Positions 7,199-16,736 of a DNA stretch of 64,000 nt are shown here, one piece after another. The DNA is from Clostridium sp. DSM 17811 (GTDB lineage: Bacteria; Bacillota; Clostridia; Clostridiales; Clostridiaceae), in assembly GCF_018861905.1 (NCBI RefSeq), contig NZ_JAHLDU010000014.1, positions 1 through 64,000 on the forward strand. Direction: 5' to 3'. The notes under the pieces were generated by a model. That model saw only the letters and a list, made by a program, of their open reading frames with translations. It did not search any database and was not told the origin of the DNA. The position numbers and the translations under genes were made by a program. Positions within the stretch are counted from its first letter, which is position 1. Each line of letters starts with the position of its first letter.

Positions 7199-9313
7199 AT
7201 GAAAATGGTATCGATTACGATTGATGGCTATAATTTAGAAGTAGACTCAAATAAAAGCGTTTTGAGTGCAGCGTTAGAATCAGACATGTATATTCCTCAT
7301 TTATGCCATCATCCAGATTTGTCAGATATCGGGGCATGTGGATTGTGCGTTGTAGAAATAGAGGGATGTAACGAGATTAAGAAAGCCTGTACTACTAAGG
7401 TGGAAGATGGAATAGTTATACATACCAAAACAGAGAAGTTAAATGCAATGAGAAGGTTGTCAATGGAATTAATGTTGGCTAATCATGTTGATGATTGTAC
7501 TACTTGCCCAAAATATTTAAATTGTGAATTGCAGTCATTAATTCAGTACTTGGGAGTGAGTACCTCTCGTTTGAAAAGAACATTAAACACTGTACCAGTG
7601 AATACTTGTAACCCACTTATTGTACGAGATTTGAATAGATGTGTGTCCTGTGGACGTTGTGTACGAGTTTGCAGGGACGTTAGAGGAGTCAATGTTTTAG
7701 ATTACGAAGTGAGAGAAGATGATAGAATTATGGTTAATATTCGCAACCATAACTCTTTAGCAAAAGAAAATTGCCGTTTTTGTGGAGCTTGCGTAGAAGT
7801 CTGTCCTACAGGAGCATTGCAGGATAAAGAGGGAGTGTTTAAACAGAATTTCAATCGTGAACTGGGTCTTGTTCCATGTAAGGCAGAATGTCCGGCAAAT
7901 ATTGATGTTCCCAAATATATTAGATATATTAAAGAAAAAAAATACCAGGAGGCTATTGCGGTTATTCGTGAAAAGGCACCATTTCCTCATTCATTGGGAT
8001 ATGTTTGCATGGCGTTTTGTGAAAGTGCATGTAGAAGAAAAGAAATCAATAATTCATTATCAATCAGGGAATTAAAGAAATTTGCAGCTAAGCATGATCA
8101 GGGATTATGGCGTGATAAAGTTACCTTTAAACCTAAAACAAATAAAAAAGTTGCAGTTGTAGGTAGCGGACCTGCAGGTTTAACAGCAGCATATAATCTT
8201 GTAAAATGCGGACATGAAGTTACAGTATACGAAAAATCACCAGTGGCCGGAGGAATGTTATCAACGTGTATTCCAGAATATCGTCTTCCAAGAGAAGCAG
8301 TTAAGGCGGAAATTGCGGAGATAGAGCGTGCTGGAGTTAAAATAGTAACTAACACATATGTGTCTTCACTTAAAGATTTAAAAGCTAAAGGCTTTGATAA
8401 AATTTTAATAGCAATTGGCGCTGGAAAAGGTGTACGTTTACCAATTGACGGAGCTAATTGTGAAAATGTATATGAAAATATAGATTTTCTACAGAAAGTA
8501 TCATTTCAAAAGCCTTTACCTATAGGCGAAAAAGTAATAGTTATGGGTGGCGGTAATGTAGCATTTGACTGCGCAAGAGTAGCAAAACGATTAGGCGCAA
8601 AAGATGTCACAATTGCTTGTCTTGAAAGTAGAGAGGCTATGACTGCAAGTGCTGATGAAATAGAAGAAGGATTAGAAGAAGGAATTACAATCTTGAATTC
8701 AAGAACATTTATGAATATTGAAAATGACGGAACTACTGCATCAGGAGTGAAGTGCCAGGAAGTAGCATCATTTAGCTTTGATGAAAATAAAAGATTGCAG
8801 CTTCAAATTGCACCAGATTCAGAATATGTTATCCCAGCAGATACAGTTATCTTTGCTACAGGACAAAGACCAGAAATACCGCAAGGATGGAATGTTCCTA
8901 CTGGGAGAGGCAATTCAATTACAACTGAAGATGAAATGAAAATAAATGACTGTGATATGTATGCGGTTGGTGATGTAGTATATGGAACCAATTCTGTAAT
9001 TAGAGCAATTGCAGCTGGACGTAGAGTTGCATCGGCTATAGATGTTGCATTGGGTGGAGATGGAATAATTGAGGACAAATTAACACAAGATGTAATGCCT
9101 AACCCATACATAGGTAAAGATGAAAATTTTTTATCTGTTGAAAGAGAAAAAAATGAATGTGAAGCTGTTGAAAGCCGTATTCAAAACTTCAAAGAAGTAA
9201 ATCATTGTTTAAGTGAATCTTCAGCTTGCAAGGAAGCAAACAGATGCTTGCAGTGTGATTTACGTACACAGATTGCAAGACCAAAATTATGGGCTCAGTA
9301 CAAGATTAAATAG
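7199..9313 (+). CDS. NAD(P)H-dependent FeS/FAD oxidoreductase (NuoG-GltD fusion type)
   Basis: A 704-residue electron-transfer protein. In order: a [2Fe-2S] ferredoxin domain (residues 3-75, cysteines in HLCHHPD and ACGLCVVEIEGC); the His-Cys3 cluster segment of NuoG/HydA proteins (HVDDCTTCPKYLNC, about 98-111); two [4Fe-4S] motifs (CVSCGRCVRVC, CRFCGACVEVC); then a GltD-like half with a cysteine-rich linker, FAD fold VVGSGPAGLTAAYNLV (about 320) and NAD(P) fold VIVMGGGNVAFDCARVA. It should take electrons from NAD(P)H and pass them through FeS clusters. It is first in a tight operon with an FeS protein and a fumarate-reductase-like flavoprotein, the likely electron acceptor. Confidence 0.9.
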   Translation: MKMVSITIDGYNLEVDSNKSVLSAALESDMYIPHLCHHPDLSDIGACGLCVVEIEGCNEIKKACTTKVEDGIVIHTKTEKLNAMRRLSMELMLANHVDDCTTCPKYLNCELQSLIQYLGVSTSRLKRTLNTVPVNTCNPLIVRDLNRCVSCGRCVRVCRDVRGVNVLDYEVREDDRIMVNIRNHNSLAKENCRFCGACVEVCPTGALQDKEGVFKQNFNRELGLVPCKAECPANIDVPKYIRYIKEKKYQEAIAVIREKAPFPHSLGYVCMAFCESACRRKEINNSLSIRELKKFAAKHDQGLWRDKVTFKPKTNKKVAVVGSGPAGLTAAYNLVKCGHEVTVYEKSPVAGGMLSTCIPEYRLPREAVKAEIAEIERAGVKIVTNTYVSSLKDLKAKGFDKILIAIGAGKGVRLPIDGANCENVYENIDFLQKVSFQKPLPIGEKVIVMGGGNVAFDCARVAKRLGAKDVTIACLESREAMTASADEIEEGLEEGITILNSRTFMNIENDGTTASGVKCQEVASFSFDENKRLQLQIAPDSEYVIPADTVIFATGQRPEIPQGWNVPTGRGNSITTEDEMKINDCDMYAVGDVVYGTNSVIRAIAAGRRVASAIDVALGGDGIIEDKLTQDVMPNPYIGKDENFLSVEREKNECEAVESRIQNFKEVNHCLSESSACKEANRCLQCDLRTQIARPKLWAQYKIK

Positions 9314-9329
9314 AAGGAGGTGAAAAAGC

Positions 9330-10019
9330 ATGACATTACGAGAAAGAAGATTATGGAAACAAGCATCTGTGGAAGAAATCAAAGATTTTGTAACTCAGGC
9401 ATATAATCAAGAGGTAGAAAATCCATGCCCTGTTGATAAAATGAGAGCATTTACTGATAATATAAGACGTACAAGCTGTGGAGAATGTGTAATTTGCAGA
9501 GAGGGAATATTGCAGCTTAATGTATTGGCAGAAGGAATTACCCAAGGTACTGGGCGCGATGGAGATATTGAAGTTATAACCGAAGTGTCAGATAATTTAA
9601 TAATAGGTTCCTGCTGTAATTATGGTAAAGAAGTCGGAAAAATCACTAAAAAGATAATTGAAAGTGATCAGGAGCAATTTGAAAAACATATAAAAAGAAG
9701 AAGATGTGATGCTGTAGTATGTAAGAAGTTTTTCAGTTACTACGTTGCACCGGAAAAATGTAACGGTTGCAATAAATGTGTAGATCAGTGTCTTAAAAAA
9801 GCAATTGATGGTGGCAAAGATTTGATTCATATAATTGATTCATCTCTTTGTGACAGATGTGGAGAATGCGTAACAGTATGTGAAGCATTCGCAATTCAAA
9901 AAGCAGGACCAGTAGTACCTAAAGTTCCAACTAAGCCCATAGCAGTGGGAAGTTTTGACAATCAGCTGCAAAATGGCGGTGGACTTATGACTCGCAAAAG
10001 ACGTAGAAGAAGTGAATAA
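9330..10019 (+). CDS. Iron-sulfur electron-transfer protein (NuoF C-terminal-like plus 2x[4Fe-4S])
   Basis: A 229-residue protein. N-terminal half: the N3-type cluster motif of NuoF/HydB C-termini (SCGECVICREGILQL, about residues 50-64) with downstream cysteines (GSCCNYG). C-terminal half: two ferredoxin motifs, CNGCNKCVDQC and CDRCGECVTVC, then a basic tail (MTRKRRRRSE). It lacks the FMN and NADH folds of full NuoF, so it is a pure electron conduit. A gaaggagg site lies 7 bases before ATG, 17 bases after the previous gene. It probably links the NAD(P)H oxidoreductase to the flavoprotein reductase that follows. Confidence 0.88.
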   Translation: MTLRERRLWKQASVEEIKDFVTQAYNQEVENPCPVDKMRAFTDNIRRTSCGECVICREGILQLNVLAEGITQGTGRDGDIEVITEVSDNLIIGSCCNYGKEVGKITKKIIESDQEQFEKHIKRRRCDAVVCKKFFSYYVAPEKCNGCNKCVDQCLKKAIDGGKDLIHIIDSSLCDRCGECVTVCEAFAIQKAGPVVPKVPTKPIAVGSFDNQLQNGGGLMTRKRRRRSE

Positions 10020-10060
10020 TGTAAATATAAAAACTTATAATATAAAAGGAGGAAATTAAA

Positions 10061-11518
10061 ATGAGAGAATTTGAAACAGACGTGGTTGTAATTGGAGGAG
10101 GAGCATCAGGACTTGCAGCAGCAATTACTGCAGCTGAAAAAGGTGCGCAGGTAATGATACTTGAAAAAGCCAATTCTACAGGTGGATGTGCCAATATGGC
10201 TATGGGACTTCTTGGAGTTGAAACAAAACTTCAAAAAGAAAGATTAATTGGTCTTACAAGAGAAGAAGCATTCGAAAAATTTATGGACTATACACACTGG
10301 AGATCAGATGCAAAATTAGTTAAGAAATATATTGATAAGTCAGCAGATACAATTGAATGGTTACAGGAAATGGGAGTGGAATTCGCATTACCTTCAAAAT
10401 ATTTCCCAGGTTCAGAAGCAACTTGGCATATTGTTAAGCCTAAAACTGGAAATCCAGGACTACGTGCAGCTGCTACAATGATTAAAGCAATGACAGAAAG
10501 AGCAGATGAATTAGGTGTGAAAATCTTATTAGAGACACCCGTAAAGAACCTTATTAAAGAAGATGGAGAAGTTATTGGTATAACAGCCAATGATAAAGAT
10601 GGAGAATTAGAAGTTTATGCTGGAGCAGTTATTATTTCTACAGGTGGTTTTGGGGACAGCCCAGAGTTCATTAAGAAATACACTCCATATGAATGGGGAA
10701 AAGACATATTCTCATATCGTATCCCAGGATTAACTGGAGATGGAATTCAAATGGCATGGGATGCAGGCGCAGCTAAAGATTATATGAGCATGGAACTTGT
10801 ATTCTTTGCTCCAAATACAGGAGGATATGCACCAATAGAACTACCCTTCCGTCAGCCTAATGTTTTCGTTAATTTAGATGGAAAGCGCTTTTACAATGAA
10901 GAAGTTGTTGAGAACCCAGTATTTTCAGTAAATGCTATTTCACGTCAGAAAAACCGTGTTGCATTCTCAATTATTGATGATAAATTAATTGAAAAATATG
11001 AAGAAAACGGCTTAGATTTAATTAATGTGGTAACATCTTCTATGGATATGTCATACTTTAATCACGAAAAAGAAGAAGCAATTAAAAACGGAAGTGACGT
11101 TTTATTTATTGCTGATTCAATTGAAGAGTTAGCTGAAAAGACAGGTATTGATAAAGAGGGATTAAAAACTACTTTGAAAAATTACAACGAAGCATGCAAA
11201 ACAGGAGACAAAGACTTTGGCAAAAATCATAAATATATGCTTCCTATTGATGGTTCGAAGTTATATGCTTTGAAATTTGCACCAAGTGCATATGGAAGTT
11301 TAGGCGGAATTAAGATTAATGATATGACTGAAGTATTAACCGATGAGTTTAAAGTTATTTCAGGATTATATGCTGCAGGAACTGATGCAAATTCAGTTTG
11401 TAATCCTGATTACGTATTTATTTTGCCAGGCAATACTCTAGGATTTGCCGTAAATAGTGGTAGAATGGCAGGTAACAATGCTGTTGAATATATTAAAACA
11501 AACCTTGTAGAGGAATAG
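10061..11518 (+). CDS. Cytoplasmic FAD-binding reductase (fumarate/urocanate reductase-like flavoprotein)
   Basis: A 485-residue FAD_binding_2 protein: dinucleotide fold VVVIGGGASGLAAAITAAEK (residues 7-26), ISTGGFGD, a capping domain, and a C-terminal FAD segment (GLYAAGTDANSVCNP, LGFAVNSGRMAGNNA). It has no signal peptide, haem or covalent-FMN domain, unlike periplasmic flavocytochrome c enzymes, so electrons should come from the two upstream FeS proteins. The family reduces activated C=C bonds such as fumarate, urocanate or methacrylate; the substrate here cannot be read. Strong site aaaggagg. It is the last gene of the MerR-controlled operon. Confidence 0.87.
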   Translation: MREFETDVVVIGGGASGLAAAITAAEKGAQVMILEKANSTGGCANMAMGLLGVETKLQKERLIGLTREEAFEKFMDYTHWRSDAKLVKKYIDKSADTIEWLQEMGVEFALPSKYFPGSEATWHIVKPKTGNPGLRAAATMIKAMTERADELGVKILLETPVKNLIKEDGEVIGITANDKDGELEVYAGAVIISTGGFGDSPEFIKKYTPYEWGKDIFSYRIPGLTGDGIQMAWDAGAAKDYMSMELVFFAPNTGGYAPIELPFRQPNVFVNLDGKRFYNEEVVENPVFSVNAISRQKNRVAFSIIDDKLIEKYEENGLDLINVVTSSMDMSYFNHEKEEAIKNGSDVLFIADSIEELAEKTGIDKEGLKTTLKNYNEACKTGDKDFGKNHKYMLPIDGSKLYALKFAPSAYGSLGGIKINDMTEVLTDEFKVISGLYAAGTDANSVCNPDYVFILPGNTLGFAVNSGRMAGNNAVEYIKTNLVEE

Positions 11519-11523
11519 ACAAT

Positions 11524-11626
11524 AGCCCCAAAATGAATGTAACACAATTGTGTTACATTCAAAATATCCACACAACTTAAAAAAGCCACCCTCTATTATT
11601 AAGATATGGGGTGGCCTATTTGCGAC
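11524..11626 (-). repeat. GTCGACACAA repeat, copy 3 (reverse orientation)
   Basis: Read on the minus strand: cgtcgcaaata, a first hairpin with stem gccacccc...ggggtggc-like arms, linker ttaagttgtgtggatatttt, then a perfect palindromic second hairpin (gaatgtaacacaa / ttgtgttacattc, 11532-11557). It sits between two converging genes and probably terminates both. Confidence 0.7.
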
Positions 11627-11674
11627 GAAATAAAAAAACTTGTTATGTTAGGCTCAAATAGTTAATTATATTAT

Positions 11675-13357
11675 CTATACTAACTTGTTTAATGCATTTG
11701 TCAATTTAACATTTTCACTGTAATCTACGGGACAATCTATAATAGCAGGAATGTTTTGAGCAAGTGCTTCTTTTAATGTTGGTATTAAATCCTCTGCTTT
11801 TGTTATTCTGTATCCTTTTGCCCCCATAGCCTCTGCATACATTACAAAGTCCGGATTTGTAAATCGTACATTCATGTCCTCACCATACCTATCCTCTTGC
11901 TTCCATTTTATAAGTCCATAGCAGGCATCATTAAATATCAATGTCACAAAAGGTGTTTTTATTCTTAGCGCAGTTTCTATTTCCTGACTGTTCATCATAA
12001 ATCCACCATCACCAGTTACTGCTACAACTTTTCTTTGAGGATTGACGAGTTTTGCTGCCACTGCTCCAGGTACTGCAATTCCCATTGAGGCAAATCCATT
12101 CGATATTAGGCAAGTATTTGGCTTTACAGCTCTATAATGCCGTGCAATCCACATCTTATGAGCACCTACATCAGAAATAACAATATCATCATCACCCATT
12201 ACCTTCCTTAAATCATACAATATCTTTTGTGGTTTCATTGGATAGCTAAAATCTTTTGCATAAGATTCATAATTAGCTTCCATCTTTGTTTTTATATGCA
12301 GAGCAACCACTGGTTCCAATACCCTATTAGCAAGTGCACTTATTTCATTAATAGAGTAAGATATATCACCCATAACCTCTACCTCAGGTATATAGCATTT
12401 ATTAACTTCTGCATTTTCCTCTGCAATATGAATAATTTTAATATTTTCATTCTTATTCCATTTTTTAGGATCATATTCAACTATATCATATCCTACAGCA
12501 ATTACTAAATCTACTTTTTCAAAAAAACAATTTACATAGTCGCGTTGTGCAAGTCCAATACTCCACAAAGACAAGGGATTTTTATATGAAACAACTCCTT
12601 TTGCCATAAAAGTGTTAGCTACAGGAATTCTCAGCTTTTCCACCATTTCGGTTAGTGCTTTACTAGCTTTTGAACGTATTATCCCATTACCAGCAAGAAT
12701 AACTGGGTTTTTAGCATTACTTATAGCGTCTGCAGCTCTTTTAATGCTGCTATATGTGGCATAACTTTTTTCATTATCTCCATGAGCAAGCGGTCTTCCT
12801 AGTGCTGGCATTGAGGCTATGTTTTCTGGTAAATCTATATGGACAGCCCCTGGCTTTTCACCTATAGCCAGTTTAAAAGCTTTCCTTATAATTTCTGGTG
12901 CTGTATCTGGTCTTACAATCTGTTTATTCCATTTAGTAATTGGTGCAAACATTGAAATTAGATCTAAATGTTGATGAGATACAAGATGCATTCTGTCAGT
13001 TCCAGCTTGTCCTGTAATAGCTACCAAAGGGGCACCATCCATATTAGCATCAGCAACCCCAGTCATTAAATTTGTTGCTCCTGGACCAAGAGTTGAGAGA
13101 CATACTCCCGGAGTACCTGTTAACCGTCCATAAACATCTGCCATAAAAGCTGCTCCTTGTTCATGACGAGTTGTAATAAACTTAATTTTAGAGCCCTTGA
13201 GTGCATGTAAGAATGTAAGGTTTTCTTCTCCTGGTATTCCAAATATATACTTAACCCCTTCACTTTCAAGGCATTGTACCATTAGTTCTGATGTATTTAG
13301 CTTTTCGATATTCTTCTTTACCTCTAACTTTTGCACTTCATTTCCATGTACATCCAT
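11675..13357 (-). CDS. alsS: Catabolic acetolactate synthase
   Basis: A 560-residue thiamine-diphosphate enzyme condensing two pyruvates to 2-acetolactate and CO2 (acetoin/butanediol route and redox/pH control). Visible are the N-terminal TPP domain with GVKYIFGIPGEENL and the catalytic Glu in TRHEQGAAFMADVYGR, the central domain without FAD-enzyme features, and the C-terminal TPP site GDGGFMMNSQEIETALR...NDACYGLIKWKQ. Length and sequence fit the FAD-independent catabolic AlsS/BudB type. It is monocistronic; no acetolactate decarboxylase is in the window, so acetolactate may be oxidised spontaneously or by a distant enzyme. Ribosome site aggagga. Confidence 0.93.
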   Translation of the reverse strand: MDVHGNEVQKLEVKKNIEKLNTSELMVQCLESEGVKYIFGIPGEENLTFLHALKGSKIKFITTRHEQGAAFMADVYGRLTGTPGVCLSTLGPGATNLMTGVADANMDGAPLVAITGQAGTDRMHLVSHQHLDLISMFAPITKWNKQIVRPDTAPEIIRKAFKLAIGEKPGAVHIDLPENIASMPALGRPLAHGDNEKSYATYSSIKRAADAISNAKNPVILAGNGIIRSKASKALTEMVEKLRIPVANTFMAKGVVSYKNPLSLWSIGLAQRDYVNCFFEKVDLVIAVGYDIVEYDPKKWNKNENIKIIHIAEENAEVNKCYIPEVEVMGDISYSINEISALANRVLEPVVALHIKTKMEANYESYAKDFSYPMKPQKILYDLRKVMGDDDIVISDVGAHKMWIARHYRAVKPNTCLISNGFASMGIAVPGAVAAKLVNPQRKVVAVTGDGGFMMNSQEIETALRIKTPFVTLIFNDACYGLIKWKQEDRYGEDMNVRFTNPDFVMYAEAMGAKGYRITKAEDLIPTLKEALAQNIPAIIDCPVDYSENVKLTNALNKLV

Positions 13358-13646
13358 TATTTTTTCTTCCTCCTATATAGTTATGTTTTACATTTGTTAT
13401 CTTATATTAAATTAATTATGTTTACAATACTATCCTGGTATAAATGTTAAAATATTAAACAATAATATAATTTATTCCAACACATCATCTCTTGATTTAC
13501 ATTCAGATTTTGTTGTATGCCTTTTATCGTTTAACTTTAGTTCTCTTTTTTCCATAATATATAGGAGTGTGTATAATATGCTTAGAAGTCATAAAAAGGA
13601 AGCACATAGTAGAAGATTTATAACAGTAGTGACAGAGTAACTACTG

Positions 13647-13766
13647 TTATTTGGTTAAAAATCTCATTAATTGTGGTGCATTTATTATTATTATTTTCAT
13701 TATAACAGGACCAAACATTGCAATTAATATAATTGAAAATACAATTTTCTTAAATGTTATATTCAA
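13647..13766 (-). CDS. 39-residue hydrophobic peptide
   Basis: TTG start at 13766 behind aaaggagtg. The product has a central helix (IVFSIILIAMFGPVIMKIIII) and a short basic tail (RFLTK), so it is probably membrane-inserted. Its stop codon lies in a hairpin (taacagtag / ctactgtta, 13620-13648) that may be its terminator. It lacks the cysteine of AgrD-type autoinducers. It lies 129 bases before the DUF815 ATPase on the same strand. Confidence 0.5.
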   Translation of the reverse strand: MNITFKKIVFSIILIAMFGPVIMKIIIINAPQLMRFLTK

Positions 13767-13894
13767 AGCTTACACTCCTTTGCCACATTAGAACTTCTAC
13801 GAAATAAGGTAGCTGATTTATAGTTGTTTATATTTGTATCATTTACCATATTATAATAGTTCTAAGTCTTATGCGATACAGGGGTCTTTCCATT

Positions 13895-15199
13895 TTAAAT
13901 TTTCCCTGCCAACCAATTAATAAATTGTTGTGCTGTCCTTCCCGAGGCCCCTCCATGTTGCATTTCCCACCTATTTGCTTCTTCACATAATTCTTCCTCG
14001 GAAAGTGTAATATTTCCGTGCTTCTTAGCCAGTTCTTTTACAATTTCATCATATTCATCTCGGCTAGGATTGTTATAACCAATAGTAAGACCAAATCGAT
14101 TTGCTAGCGATAATTTTTCCTGCATAGTATCATTAGTATGGACGTCACCTCTTTCTTCAATATCGTTTCGATCATTCCACGTTTCGCGAATTAAGTGTCT
14201 TCGATTAGATGTAGCATATATTAATACATTATCTGGTTTAACTTCCACTCCACCTTCAATCACAGCTTTCAAAAATTTGTACTCTATTTCAAATTCCTCG
14301 AAAGATAAGTCATCCATATAAATGATATATTTATAATTTCTATTTTTAATGTGAGCAATTATAGCTGATAAATCCTGAAATTGATGCTTGTAGATTTCAA
14401 TCATTCGCAAACCACGGTCATAATATTGATTAAGGATTGCTTTTATGCTTACTGATTTCCCAGTACCACTATCTCCATACAATAAAACATTATTGGCTGT
14501 CCTTCCTTCTACAAATGCTTCAGTATTCAGAGCAAGTTCTTCCTTTTGAAATTTATACCCCACTAAATCATCTAATATGACCTCATCCATATTGCTAATT
14601 GGGTAAAATTCTAACTTTCCATTTGTGTGGCCAACGCGAAATGCTTTATTCAGTCCAAACATTCCAACACCAAAATCCTTATAGAATCCTGTTATAATAC
14701 AGAATACTTCTTCCTCGTCTTTTGCATTTTCAATGCAACTACTGATATATTGAACTTTCTCACTAACATTTTTATTATACATTCCTGCTTTTTTTACAAT
14801 AGCTTTATAATTAGAAATAGTCGTAAAACAATCTATATCTAAGTCCTGTTCAATATGCGAAAAATCATAATCAAATAGGTTCTTGAATATTTTAAAATCA
14901 TTTTTTGCGAAGTGATTCACCGTTCCATCACTTGCTCCTACTTTTTCACATGTAATACTAAAAGAATTTTCGTTGGTGATGAGCAGAAAAACTAAATAAT
15001 TGTGCCATATATTTTTATCAAACCCATAGTTTGTTGCTAAATCCAAAATACGTTTCATTTCCCTATAAATACGGGTTATAATCTTTTCATTAGTGCAACT
15101 CTTTGAGTCATAATCCTCAATAATATCTGCTAAATTACATAAAATGCAGTTATCTCCCAAATCATTATATATGATCAACTTTGAAATTTCTTTATACAT
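13895..15199 (-). CDS. DUF815-family AAA+ ATPase
   Basis: A 434-residue protein. Residues 1-190 are a helical N-terminal region. From about 200 lies the DUF815 AAA core: [12 protein letters not shown], Walker [14 protein letters not shown] (about 240), Walker [15 protein letters not shown], sensor [11 protein letters not shown], and a C-terminal lid with [16 protein letters not shown] and [15 protein letters not shown]. The family is a MoxR/DnaA-like ATPase of unclear role, widespread in Clostridia. It is monocistronic with an aaggagctg site. Confidence 0.9.
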   Translation of the reverse strand: MYKEISKLIIYNDLGDNCILCNLADIIEDYDSKSCTNEKIITRIYREMKRILDLATNYGFDKNIWHNYLVFLLITNENSFSITCEKVGASDGTVNHFAKNDFKIFKNLFDYDFSHIEQDLDIDCFTTISNYKAIVKKAGMYNKNVSEKVQYISSCIENAKDEEEVFCIITGFYKDFGVGMFGLNKAFRVGHTNGKLEFYPISNMDEVILDDLVGYKFQKEELALNTEAFVEGRTANNVLLYGDSGTGKSVSIKAILNQYYDRGLRMIEIYKHQFQDLSAIIAHIKNRNYKYIIYMDDLSFEEFEIEYKFLKAVIEGGVEVKPDNVLIYATSNRRHLIRETWNDRNDIEERGDVHTNDTMQEKLSLANRFGLTIGYNNPSRDEYDEIVKELAKKHGNITLSEEELCEEANRWEMQHGGASGRTAQQFINWLAGKI

Positions 15200-15804
15200 A
15201 AAATCAGCTCCTTCTATTCTTTATAATTATTCTATTTTGTTTACTAAAAATACTATAGATCAATGCGTGTTTCTGCCACCGAGTAGTATGAAAATCATCG
15301 ATTTTATCTGGATATAACATGTGATAATACTTATGAACCCACTTGCCATCGCTGTTCCTTTTGTACATTATAAATTTAAATGAACTTCCCCAAGCAATGC
15401 TACCATAGCTACTAGTGCTAGTCCTAAATTAATCATCGTTTTTAACAAACACTTATATTTATACATATTATATCCTATTTAACTTATTAAAGGGATTAAT
15501 ATCTATTTTATGCAACAAAATATATCAAAAAAGCTAAAAAGACTGCATTCCTTTAATTTATATTAAAATGAATGTAGCCTTCCCATGTAAATGAGGGTAA
15601 CATCGGAAGTATGAACTATATTATAAATTCATTTCAGGTAGAAAAAGTATTTTTTATTTAGTAATATCTTCGATCAGTATAAATGATTTCTACTTGATTA
15701 TATTATTTTTACCGTAAATTTTATATAAAGTTAAAATATGTTTTGTTAATAGTGCAATATAATAATGATGTATGGAAAACACACAATGTCGTGAAAAAAT
15801 AATT
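15200..15804. other. Intergenic region, no convincing gene
   Basis: Mostly non-coding. The stretch at about 15450-15500 (acttattaaagggattaat, with ggatataat on the minus strand) matches the promoter region upstream of the NhaC gene (about 44290-44340). It probably carries the minus-strand promoter for the DUF815 gene. Confidence 0.4.
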
Positions 15805-15971
15805 GAACTAAGCCGCTAATAGCGGTGGCAGACAAGTGCTAATTAGGTTAGTTTAATTTTCACTTAAATAAAATAGAAAGAAATATCCTAGTTACTAAGA
15901 TACTTCTTTCTTATAATGGACACTTCCTATAAACTTTTATTGTCGAAATAAAAAATAAGGGAGTGTTATTA
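15805..15971 (+). repeat. Right inverted copy of the IS91-like/recombinase element end
   Basis: Reverse complement of 1-168 with scattered substitutions. It begins at GAAC, then a small stem (ccgcta-tagcgg), a conserved ggtggcagac segment, a hairpin (agaaatatcctag...ctaagatacttctt) and the recombinase leader. The two copies face outward from the 1-16 kb segment. Confidence 0.75.
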
Positions 15972-15974
15972 TTT

Positions 15975-16298
15975 ATGTCAAAATTAAGAGAAAGATTGAA
16001 AATGGATATGGAACTAAGGGGTTATAGCCCTGGAAGCATAAAAGCCTATACCAATCATGTTAGTAACTTTGCTAAATTTTATAATAAATCACCAAAGTTT
16101 TTAGGTGAAAAAGAAATACGCGATTATTTACACTATTGTATCACGAAAAAAAAATTAAGTGAATGTACGGTTAATTATATTAACTCAAGCCTTAAGTTTT
16201 TTTATACTAAAACGTTAGATAGGAATTGGAACAGTAATAAAATTGTGGAAATTATAATTAATAACCTTAATGTTAAAGCAAATTTCAGAAAGAGGTGA
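15975..16298 (+). pseudogene. Truncated tyrosine recombinase (N-terminal SAM-like domain only)
   Basis: About 107 residues from ATG 15975 (after aagggagtg). The sequence MELRGYSPGSIKAYTNHVSN and FAKFYNKSPKFL is the N-terminal core-binding domain of XerC/D-like recombinases that accompany IS91-type transposases. The catalytic domain with the R-H-R-Y residues is absent: the frame ends at KANFRKR, where a complete protein would need about 170 more residues. Downstream (16299-16620) I see no intact transposase. It is probably a remnant of the element whose end is 15805-15971. Confidence 0.8.
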
Positions 16299-16638
16299 AT
16301 GATTGAATCTCCATAGTAGAGTTAACGCGGCATCGTTCAATAGTTCGTTATACGACTTATGAATGATGTAAAACAACTCAGCAAAATCAACTACATCTAA
16401 TTGGTCAATATAGAAATGGATTTACATCAATACTGTTGCACCATTCAAGTCTTTCTGAACAAAAATACGAAAGTGAAAAAAGTTGCAATAAATATAAAAA
16501 TCTCAAATATAAATAAAAACTTTATCAAAAAAATATATTGGGATGAGAAAAATGAGGAGTATAAGAAAAAATGCTCCTCATTTCTATTATAGAAATATTA
16601 ATATCAGTGTATTTGGATTAAGTAAAAAAAACAATTAT

Positions 16639-16690
16639 TGTTGACTATGCAACAATAATGCGTTATACTTATATTGTTGCATAGTCAACA
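16639..16690 (+). promoter_or_regulatory. MarR promoter with twin palindromic operators
   Basis: Two 19-bp arms (16639-16657 and 16672-16690) are perfect inverted repeats of each other, and each is itself a TTGTTG-N6-CAACAA dyad. The promoter TTGACT (16641-16646), 17 bp, TATACT (16664-16669) lies between them, with -35 inside the first operator. Binding of the MarR protein encoded directly downstream would block RNA polymerase, so autorepression is predicted. Confidence 0.82.
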
Positions 16691-16736
16691 AAAACATTTT
16701 ACTTGTATTTGTTGAAAGGAAGTGAACAAAAAACAT

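Noticed and set aside
13578-13640. 20-codon frame (MLRSHKKEAHSRRFITVVTE) with aggagtg upstream
   Set aside because: Very short, and its end forms the hairpin that overlaps the stop of the opposite gene at 13647; more likely a terminator than a peptide gene.
15368-15466. 32-codon minus-strand reading frame with an AgrD-like hydrophobic stretch
   Set aside because: Its ATG falls inside a ggatataatatg sequence that matches the NhaC promoter -10 region (about 44300), there is no cysteine for a thiolactone, and the ribosome site is weak.
16401-16592. 63-codon frame after the truncated recombinase
   Set aside because: Lysine/asparagine-rich AT-biased sequence without a ribosome site or any transposase motif.
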